NCBI RefSeq assembly: GCF_002810445.1
Contig: NZ_NEXS01000010.1
Coordinates: forward strand, 226,572-290,571
Source of the DNA: Advenella sp. S44
GTDB taxonomy: Bacteria; Pseudomonadota; Gammaproteobacteria; Burkholderiales; Burkholderiaceae_B
DNA length: 64,000 nucleotides
Direction of reading: 5' to 3'
Below the pieces are notes generated by a model, which saw only the letters and a list, made by a program, of their open reading frames with translations, ran no database searches and was not told the DNA's origin. Positions 57,829 to 64,000 of the stretch are shown here, piece after piece (position 1 is the stretch's first letter; the number at the start of each line of letters is the position of its first letter). The position numbers and the translations under genes were made by a program.

Positions 57829-58644
57829 TTATAATGTTAATTTATAGTCAATGGGTGTCATGTCATTGAGTGAATCGTGCGGTCTTTCGGTGTTGTAAAT
57901 CGTTGTCCAGTGTTCCGTGATGTGTTGAACTTGCTTCAACGACGTAAAAAGATATAAATCTAATACCTCTTGGCGGTACGTACGATTGAAGCGCTCAATA
58001 TAGGCGTTTTGATAGGGGCAACCGGGCTGCGTATAATCAATATAAACGCCATGTTGATGTGCCCACTGAACGAACTCCGCGGAGGTGAACTCGGGGCCAT
58101 TATCGACACGAACTCTACGTGGGTAGCCGTGCCAAGAGGCCAGCCCATCTAGGTAACGGGTGACACGAGCAGACGGCAAGCCCGTGCCAATATCGATTCC
58201 TAGCAACTCGCGATTGCAATCGTCAATCACATTAAATGTACGAAATCGCACGTTATTTTCTAAGCGGTCCGACATAAAATCCATCGACCAACACTGACCC
58301 GTACTTTTAGGTACGACGAGTGGTTCGGGTTGGCGAGCAGGCACGCGTTGCTTGCGCTTTGTCTTTATGTTGAGTCGCAATGCATTATAAACACGCTGTA
58401 CACGCTTATGATTCCAGCGGTAACCTAAAGCGCGTATGCGCTTAAAACACTTGGGGAACCCCCAACGTTGATGTCTTTCAACCAGCGTGTTTAGCACTGT
58501 AATTACCTCGCTATCATCACAACGTTTAGGCTGATAGTAAAACGCGGTGCGACTCATCCCCGTAATCATGCAGCTTAAAACAACGCTGATGTCATGCTGT
58601 GCCTGTAGCGCTTTTGCCCAGTCTTTACGCGTCGCAACAGGCAC
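57829..58644 (-). CDS. IS3-family transposase OrfB (DDE integrase domain)
   Basis: Catalytic part of the transposase, 271 aa in its own frame. An HTH_21-like region (ERHQRWGFPKCFKRIRALGY) precedes the rve integrase core. Its DDE residues can be placed at SMDFMSDRL, RVDNGPEFTSAEF and QPGCPYQNAYIERFNRTYR, followed by NTERPHDSLNDMTP. It should normally be made as an OrfAB fusion by -1 frameshifting at AAAAAAG (58656-58650). Intact as far as I can see, so the element may be active. Confidence 0.92.
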   Translation of the reverse strand: MPVATRKDWAKALQAQHDISVVLSCMITGMSRTAFYYQPKRCDDSEVITVLNTLVERHQRWGFPKCFKRIRALGYRWNHKRVQRVYNALRLNIKTKRKQRVPARQPEPLVVPKSTGQCWSMDFMSDRLENNVRFRTFNVIDDCNRELLGIDIGTGLPSARVTRYLDGLASWHGYPRRVRVDNGPEFTSAEFVQWAHQHGVYIDYTQPGCPYQNAYIERFNRTYRQEVLDLYLFTSLKQVQHITEHWTTIYNTERPHDSLNDMTPIDYKLTL

Positions 58645-58904
58645 TACAGCTTTTTTATGATTTCTTCCTGCAACTGAGACTTCAAACTTAAATCAGCATA
58701 CATCTGCTTTAAGCGACGATTCTCCTCCTCGAGCTCTTTGAGTCGTTTTACGTCGGAGAGCTCCATGCCGCCATATTTGGCTCGCCATTTATAAAATGTG
58801 GAGTTACCTACATGATGCTTGCGGCACAGCTCTTTAATCGGTATCCCAGCTTCCGCTTCTTTCAACATCGCCACAATTTGGCTTTCTGTCATCCGTTTGC
58901 TCAT
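58644..58904 (-). CDS. IS3-family transposase OrfA (HTH)
   Basis: An 86-residue DNA-binding subunit: helix-turn-helix in ESQIVAMLKEAEAGIPIKEL, then CRKHHVGNSTFYKWRAKYGG, and a leucine-zipper-like coiled coil after it (LKELEEENRRLKQMYADLS). Near the end the slippery heptamer AAAAAAG precedes the stop. A -1 shift there enters the frame reading VVPVATRKDW of OrfB. Confidence 0.92.
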   Translation of the reverse strand: MSKRMTESQIVAMLKEAEAGIPIKELCRKHHVGNSTFYKWRAKYGGMELSDVKRLKELEEENRRLKQMYADLSLKSQLQEEIIKKL

Positions 58905-58976
58905 CGTAAAAATCCTTTTTTCTTAGTGTAAGAAAAATTCTACGCTTCAGCTGTATTATTTTAGGGGATAGTTACA

Positions 58977-59487
58977 ATTTACTTCTGAGTACAAAAGCAG
59001 AATTTTGGAATCTTTAGGACTTCCCCGTTTTTTATCCACGGACAATCATGAAATACTGTTTTTTTATACCAAAGGCGGGGCAAGAGAGAAAATAATTGTG
59101 CAATTTATGAATGACAAATTTTTGAAGATGATTCAGGTCAACGCCTCGATTCGAGATGAAATTTGCTGTTCTCTAGAAGCTACAGGCATCTACGTATTTG
59201 CAGATAAATCCAATGCAAGCAAAAGCAAGCTACTGGCTCGCCATTTCCCTGTGAATTTGGGTGAGCAAGAAGATATCGCCACCGGCGCTATTGCTTCAAC
59301 GGTGGCTAAGCATATATGGCGAGACGGAAAATCTCGATCCATCGATATTTTTCAAGGAGGAAAATACTCCAACAGCGCCCGTATCATAGTATCAAAAAAT
59401 GCACTTTCGGACAGTTGGCACGTGATTGGTGAATGCTTTGCGACCGAGTGTATGAAGATTCAAGATTTTCATTTTTCTCAAAGTTGA
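58977..59487 (+). pseudogene. C-terminal part of a PhzF-like isomerase, truncated by the IS
   Basis: The frame is open from the IS border to 59487 (160 codons from a TTG at 59005). LARHFPVNLGEQEDIATGAI and STVAKHIWRDG match the PhzF (phenazine biosynthesis/diaminopimelate-epimerase-like) C-terminal half, whose hallmark is GxxEDPATGSA; here it reads GEQEDIATGAIAS. IDIFQGGKYSNSARIIV is the usual end strand. The N-terminal 120 or so residues, including a catalytic acidic residue, are missing and are not present on the other IS side. Only 11 bases separate it from the ATP-grasp gene. Confidence 0.7.
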
Positions 59488-59498
59488 ATTTACGAGAT

Positions 59499-60692
59499 AT
59501 GTCAGTTTTTATTTTTAATCGATCAACAAAGTTCGATTACTATAATTGGCTTTCCGACAGTTCTCCTGTTATTTATGCTGCCTCGGAAAAGCCGTTGAAT
59601 ACTCCCGGAAAATACAAGCTAGTTCGCCGGTTTGATAGCCTTAATACAGGGTTAGCTGACAAATTAGTATTAGAAATTTCTAAAAAAACCAAACTGAACC
59701 GTATAGTGTCTCAATCAGAATATGATGTTATACGTGCGGCCACCCTAAGAGAATATTTGGATATCGAAGGACAATCGTTAGAAAGCGCACACGCTTATAG
59801 AAATAAAGTAGTCATGAAAGACTACTTAAACAGAGCCGGAATCAAAACGGCAGCATATCGAAAACTTGATAGCAGTGTTGACTTGATTAAATTTGTTCAC
59901 AACCACGGTTACCCTGTGGTCGTAAAACCCATTGACTTGGCAGGCTCACGTGGCGTGGAGCTTTTACGCTCCGAACAAGACTTAAATAGATATTTATCTG
60001 TTCCAGTACTTCGACCATATATGGTTGAGCGTTTTGTCAACGGAAAAATGTACCATGTAAATGGAATTTTTTATCAAAATCAATATCATTTTATTGCCGC
60101 ATACAAGTACATCAACACATCTTTAGATTACCAAAGTCATGGTTGTTACGGAAGTATGACTATGGATCCAGAGACCATCTTATCGAAAAACCTAATCAGT
60201 TTTTGCAAAAGGGTGATAGCAGCTCTCCCACAAACAGACCCGTTAGCTTTCCATGCAGAGATATTTTATACAGACAATGGAGAATTTTTACTTAACGAGA
60301 TTGCGAGCAGAACCGCTGGATCACTAATAGTGGAGCTAATGGAAAAGGATTACGGATTTAATCTTAGTCGCTCATGGGTACGATCCCAATGCGGACTAGA
60401 TCCTGAAATACAGCCGGATTCACAACCTATTAGCTACTCTGCTTCGTTAATGTTTCCGACGAGAAATGCAGTGCTACGCAATCTCCCGTTTTTTGTTCCA
60501 TTTTCATGGTGCTCAAACTTATATGTCAATGGTAAACAAGGCGTGCAAAATGCGAAGGCAGCGACATATACGGACGATGTGTTAAGCATAATAATTAGTG
60601 GGCAAAGTGAGAAGGAAGTCATGTCCAGAGTAAACGAAGCGAGCGAATGGTTAGATGCAGAAATTTTGTGGGTCAAAGTCAACACTGCATAA
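59499..60692 (+). CDS. ATP-grasp ligase-like protein
   Basis: A 397-residue ATP-grasp enzyme; such proteins form amide or ester bonds through an acyl phosphate. The ATP-binding segment is HGYPVVVKPIDLAGSRGVEL near residues 136-153, then YMVERFVNGKMYHVNGIF. The metal-binding end is FHAEIFYTDNGEFLLNEIAS near 252-272. It resembles the L-amino-acid ligase/carboxylate-amine ligase group, not the graspetide macrocyclases, by size and layout. The start MSVFIFNRSTKF at 59499 has ACGAGA just upstream. Context with PhzF-like and MFS genes suggests addition of an amino acid or small amine to a cluster product. Confidence 0.8.
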   Translation: MSVFIFNRSTKFDYYNWLSDSSPVIYAASEKPLNTPGKYKLVRRFDSLNTGLADKLVLEISKKTKLNRIVSQSEYDVIRAATLREYLDIEGQSLESAHAYRNKVVMKDYLNRAGIKTAAYRKLDSSVDLIKFVHNHGYPVVVKPIDLAGSRGVELLRSEQDLNRYLSVPVLRPYMVERFVNGKMYHVNGIFYQNQYHFIAAYKYINTSLDYQSHGCYGSMTMDPETILSKNLISFCKRVIAALPQTDPLAFHAEIFYTDNGEFLLNEIASRTAGSLIVELMEKDYGFNLSRSWVRSQCGLDPEIQPDSQPISYSASLMFPTRNAVLRNLPFFVPFSWCSNLYVNGKQGVQNAKAATYTDDVLSIIISGQSEKEVMSRVNEASEWLDAEILWVKVNTA

Positions 60693-60779
60693 CTTTTCTG
60701 TGAAAATCAAGCCTTCCGCAATATCGACCCTTACTTTTTCAAATCCTCTCACAGTCAACTCTCGATAAAACCCTTCGCA

Positions 60780-61955
60780 ATGCAAGACAAGTTATTAAAT
60801 GCTCGGATTTTCCCAGCACTGGTTATTGGATTTCTTGTGTACTTTTGCTTCAATGCCAGTCGAGTGACAACGGGAATTTATATTGCGTTCAATCAACACT
60901 CTCCGGTTCAATTAGGGCTTGCAATGGCGCTTTACTCTGTTGCCCCCGTTTTTTTAGCTGTACGAATAGGTGAAATGGCCTCTCGCTTAGGGCCTGGCTC
61001 ACTATTAGTAAAAGGAGTGGCCTTATTTCTGATCGGACTAGGCGTCCAAGCATTTGTCGAATCAATCGTATTTGTTTTTTTGGGAGCACTCATTACCGGC
61101 GTTGCATTCACAACATTGCAAATAGTATTGCAGTTGCATATTGGGGAAAGCTCAGTTCCTCAGCTCCGTGTCCGAAATTTCGGATACTTTTCTATGGCTC
61201 AGTCCGCGGCAAATTCAATTGCCGCGATAATGGCAGGATTTATTTCCGGTCAATTTGGATTGCATGTACCTTTTTGGGTAAATGCCGGTATCGCGATCAT
61301 ATGTGCGATGCTTGTATATAAGAATCGTATCTATTTTGGATTTACGCCAACTACCGAATCCACGAATATTTATCGAACAGAGCCGCTCACTCAACTAATA
61401 ACCAGACGGGACGTGCTAATTACATTAATCGCAGGTGCATTACTCGCTATGGCATGGGATCTGCATTCATTTATTGTCCCATTTGTGAGTGATGCGGCGG
61501 GTTTGAATCCACAGAGAGTGGGGATCGTTTTCGGTATATTTTCCGCTTCTACCTTTGTCGTCAGAATCGCGCTTCCTGGCATTTCTAAATTTGCCTCAAA
61601 TTCGTCGATCGTTAAGGCCTCACTGGCCTCCGTAGGATTTTGCTTCCTGCTTTACCCATGGTGGATGAATTATGTCAGCCTGTCGATTTTCGCTGCAATT
61701 TTAGGGCTAGCTCTAGGAACGGCTCAACCAAGCCTACTCGCGCTAATACATGACATCGTTCCTGAGAAAGACCTAGGTAGAATAATCGGTTTTCGTACTG
61801 TTCTATTAAACGTCGGCGCTACCGTCTGGCCGATTTTGTTCGGCATAAGCGGGGCTACTGCATTGACCGTGTTACTAGTCATAGCGGGCACCTTGATCTT
61901 TATGTTCGGACTATGTTTTCCAACTCTCAACGGGAAAGGGCCGAATACATATTGA
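60780..61955 (+). CDS. MFS transporter of the cluster's right arm
   Basis: A 391-residue major facilitator protein with about 12 helices (PALVIGFLVYFCFNASRVTT at the N-terminus, VLLVIAGTLIFMFGLCF near the end). The loop 2-3 region AVRIGEMASRLGPGSLLVKG is MFS-like. It follows the ATP-grasp gene by 87 bases on the same strand and is similarly AT-rich. It is likely an efflux pump for the cluster product or an intermediate. It does not look like a close copy of the left-arm exporter. Confidence 0.82.
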   Translation: MQDKLLNARIFPALVIGFLVYFCFNASRVTTGIYIAFNQHSPVQLGLAMALYSVAPVFLAVRIGEMASRLGPGSLLVKGVALFLIGLGVQAFVESIVFVFLGALITGVAFTTLQIVLQLHIGESSVPQLRVRNFGYFSMAQSAANSIAAIMAGFISGQFGLHVPFWVNAGIAIICAMLVYKNRIYFGFTPTTESTNIYRTEPLTQLITRRDVLITLIAGALLAMAWDLHSFIVPFVSDAAGLNPQRVGIVFGIFSASTFVVRIALPGISKFASNSSIVKASLASVGFCFLLYPWWMNYVSLSIFAAILGLALGTAQPSLLALIHDIVPEKDLGRIIGFRTVLLNVGATVWPILFGISGATALTVLLVIAGTLIFMFGLCFPTLNGKGPNTY

Positions 61956-62165
61956 TTTAAATATTCAAATGCTGGACCAAGAGCCCTATCCTTTGAAACT
62001 AAGTGCATCCGCTTGTACTGTTTAAAGAATCACCTGAGGTGCATTTACCGTCAAGATTTGAGGTAGTTAAACTTTCAAGCTGAATTGCTTTAACAGTCAA
62101 TAGAGGATCCAATACGATAAACGCGGCGCAGGCTTGTGTACTGGAGAAGCCACCATACATACCAT

Positions 62166-62741
62166 TCACTCCCCCGCCCCACCCTTCTTCCGCCGATTCG
62201 CAATAAACCGCGCTTTCTTCTCCTTATTCCCGCAAGTACCCATATCGCACCATCTGCGAGTACGACTCTGGCTGGTATCAAAGAACGCGGCCTGGCAACT
62301 GCGTGATGCACACAAGGCCAGTTTTCCGTCTCGCTCGCCTGCCAGAATGCTGATCGCATCGGCGGCGATCACGCCCAAGGCATCTTCCATGCTTGAGGTC
62401 GAGCCAAGCTTCCATTGTCGCTTGCCTTCGGGCGTCAGGAACGCGGCGGCCCTGCCCTGGGCACTGCAGTCGTTAATGACCCGAACGGCAGATGCAGGCG
62501 GCGCTTCTCCAATAGCGGCAGCTGTCGCGGCAGCGTGAATGGCCTCCCTTAATTCTCGGGCGCGGTTGAACTGGGCTGTGGTACACGTTTTTACCGCCAG
62601 GCCATAGACGGCCAGCCAGTCAACAAGCCGCTGCGGCGTAGGAATACGCTCAATAGGATTGCCGCAACGCTCGGAAAGCGTCCCCGTGAAGCTGGTTGCC
62701 AGAACACTACCGAGGCGAAAATCAGGATATTCAGTACGCAT
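62166..62741 (-). CDS. CGNR zinc-finger (ABATE domain) regulator
   Basis: A 191-residue putative stress-responsive transcription factor. The N-terminal ABATE domain (about residues 10-130, RLVDWLAVYGLAV, RARELREAIHAAATAAAIG) is followed by the zinc finger LCASRSCQAAFFDTSQSRTR and RWCDMGTCGNKEKKARF, which contains the name-giving CGNR-like motif (here CGNK) and four cysteines. It is divergent from the epoxide-hydrolase-type gene, with 105 bases between. Such pairs usually mean local control. Composition is host-like again. Confidence 0.9.
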   Translation of the reverse strand: MRTEYPDFRLGSVLATSFTGTLSERCGNPIERIPTPQRLVDWLAVYGLAVKTCTTAQFNRARELREAIHAAATAAAIGEAPPASAVRVINDCSAQGRAAAFLTPEGKRQWKLGSTSSMEDALGVIAADAISILAGERDGKLALCASRSCQAAFFDTSQSRTRRWCDMGTCGNKEKKARFIANRRKKGGAGE

Positions 62742-62846
62742 GGAACCACCTTAGCTGGTTGACGTTAATATTTAGAACATGTTACAACCATCTTAGCCGG
62801 TTCGCAATAGTTCGTAGCCGGATTCACGATATAGCAAGGAGATCTT

Positions 62847-64000
62847 ATGCCTAGTCTGACCAGCGAAGTACACGCATTTGAAGCCCATGCAAGCGATGCC
62901 GATCTGGACGACCTGCGTGCCCGATTAGCCGCCGCGCGGCTGCCCGAGCCCGAGACGGTCTATCGCCCCGCGCCCGACCCGCGCCGATGGGACCAGGGCG
63001 TGCCACTAGCTGACCTGATCGATGTCGTGAACTACTGGCGCACCGGCTATGATTGGCGAGCGTTCGAAGCGCGCGTCAACCAAATCGGCCAATTCCGCAC
63101 GGTCATTGATGGCCTGGGAATCCACTTCCTGCACCGCCGCTCCCGGCGTGCCGACGCCACGCCCCTGATCATGACACACGGCTGGCCAGGCAGTATTGCC
63201 GAGTTTGTCGATATCATCGACGAGCTGGCAGACCCCAAAGACGCAAACACGCCGGCGTTCCATGTCGTGGCCCCGTCGCTGCCCGGATTCGGCTACAGTG
63301 ACAAGCCGACCACCACCGGCTGGGGAACCGAAAAAATCGCAGCCACCTGGGTGGAACTCATGGAAAGACTGGGCTACAACAAGTTTGTCGCGCATGGCGG
63401 CGACTGGGGCGGCGTGATCACCACCATCCTGGCCGGCCGGTTCCCGGACCACGTTCTTGGCATCCACTCTACGCTCGCGCAAGCGCCGCCGGGGTTGACA
63501 ACAGACGGGCTGACTGCGGACGAGCTTAAATGGACCGAGCAAACCCGCGACTTCTGGCGCTACCGCGCCGCCTACGCCAAGCAGCAGGCCACCCGCCCCC
63601 AGACCACTGGCTACGCGCTAGTCGATTCCCCGGTCGGGCTGCTGGCCTGGATCCTGGACAAGTTTTATGAGTGGACAGATAGTGAAGACAGCCCGTTCGA
63701 GCGCATTTCCCGGGACCGCATTCTAGATAATGTCACCCTGTATTGGCTGACACGCAGCGGCGCATCGGCCGCCCGCATTTATTATGAGAGCCATGACTCG
63801 CTGGATCCGGAGCTTCGGGTGGATGTGCCGGCGGCGATCAGCGTCTATCCCAAGGATATTGAGAAGTGTCCACGGCTCTGGGCGCAGGAGCGGTATCGGA
63901 AGATTGTGCGGTGGCGGGAACCTGAGGCTGGAGGGCATTTTCCGTCGTTGGAGGTGCCGGGGGAGTTTGTTAGAGATTTGAGGGAGGGGTTGGGGGTGGT
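62847..64000 (+). CDS. Epoxide hydrolase family protein (EHN alpha/beta hydrolase), cut by the window end
   Basis: At least 384 residues are present before the sequence ends, still without a stop. The N-terminal epoxide-hydrolase lid domain is seen (DADLDDLRARLAAARLPEPE, VNYWRTGYDWRAFEARVNQI). Next comes the alpha/beta hydrolase core: oxyanion HGWPGS, VVAPSLPGFGYSDKP, the nucleophile aspartate in AHGGDWGGVI near residue 186 and the histidine in EAGGHFPSLE near 364. AAGGAGATCTT before ATG at 62847 is a strong ribosome site. Epoxide or a related substrate is likely; exact role unknown. The CGNR regulator is divergent from it. Confidence 0.88.
   Translation, partial: MPSLTSEVHAFEAHASDADLDDLRARLAAARLPEPETVYRPAPDPRRWDQGVPLADLIDVVNYWRTGYDWRAFEARVNQIGQFRTVIDGLGIHFLHRRSRRADATPLIMTHGWPGSIAEFVDIIDELADPKDANTPAFHVVAPSLPGFGYSDKPTTTGWGTEKIAATWVELMERLGYNKFVAHGGDWGGVITTILAGRFPDHVLGIHSTLAQAPPGLTTDGLTADELKWTEQTRDFWRYRAAYAKQQATRPQTTGYALVDSPVGLLAWILDKFYEWTDSEDSPFERISRDRILDNVTLYWLTRSGASAARIYYESHDSLDPELRVDVPAAISVYPKDIEKCPRLWAQERYRKIVRWREPEAGGHFPSLEVPGEFVRDLREGLGV

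Larger units (their letters stand above)
57790..58976 (-). mobile_element. IS3-family insertion sequence
   Basis: Element of about 1187 bases with two overlapping frames (orfA, orfB) and imperfect terminal inverted repeats. The left end reads TGTAAATACCCCATCTTTAA from 57790, and the right end read inward is TGTAACTATCCCCTAAAATA from 58976. No clean 3-4 base target duplication is seen at these borders. It separates the precursor gene from the truncated PhzF-like gene, and part of that gene is missing, so a deletion seems to have accompanied or followed insertion. Confidence 0.85.

Noticed and set aside
59499..60692. Graspetide (omega-ester peptide) macrocyclase for the ATP-grasp gene
   Set aside because: The precursor has no acidic-rich core with the repeated Thr/Glu pattern of graspetides, and the protein layout is closer to amino-acid ligases.

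Overview
The window looks like the chromosome of a beta-proteobacterium, most likely of the family Alcaligenaceae. The genus is not settled; an Advenella-like organism is an inference. The evidence is a GC-rich, densely packed housekeeping backbone (coq7, thyA, folA, gcvTHP behind a tandem glycine riboswitch, an apbC-tamA-tamB-dcd-decarboxylase block, metG, trmB, ffh, htpG, ampD). At the right there is a markedly AT-richer accessory region.

Layout. 1-2717: coq7 (minus), then osmC-like, thyA and folA (plus). 2911-10472: a large MscS-family channel and the glycine cleavage operon gcvT-gcvH-gcvP with its riboswitch. 10672-25480: a GrlR-like small protein, a minus-strand block apbC-tamA-tamB-dcd-Arg/Lys/Orn decarboxylase-flavoprotein, and a small membrane protein. 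25481-31105: a more variable segment with an Old Yellow Enzyme, a LysR regulator, an MFS exporter and a split chromate transporter whose second half is frameshifted. 31148-36621: metG, a PmtA-like methyltransferase, trmB, proline iminopeptidase and a BON-LysM protein. 36819-40347: a compact transporter/GntR/creatininase operon. 40470-47277: an orphan DegT-type aminotransferase, ffh with a Crp-like remnant behind it, ypjD, a PP0621-type protein, ampD and htpG.

47512-62100 is the accessory region, starting at tRNA-Leu(CAA). Directly after the tRNA sits one giant gene (1943 aa) with the DUF4011-helicase-Vsr/MTES_1575-DUF3320 architecture of the Hhe anti-phage defence protein. At 53953-53992 there is a degenerate copy of the 3' half of the same tRNA, so the defence gene appears to occupy a tRNA-bounded island.

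Next comes what I consider the main find, an AT-rich biosynthetic cluster for a ribosomally made, modified peptide (RiPP). A 30-codon peptide gene with a strong ribosome binding site (57607-57699, minus) ends in a Ser/Thr-rich tail. It is followed, on the same strand, by an HExxH protein resembling the 2-oxoglutarate-type peptide beta-hydroxylases, a short stand-alone YcaO protein and an MFS-type exporter. On the other side of an IS3-family insertion (57790-58976) lie the C-terminal part of a PhzF-like isomerase, an ATP-grasp ligase and a second MFS transporter, all on the plus strand. The two arms probably formed one cluster that the IS has damaged. Host-like sequence resumes with a CGNR zinc-finger regulator and a divergent epoxide-hydrolase-type gene that runs off the window end.
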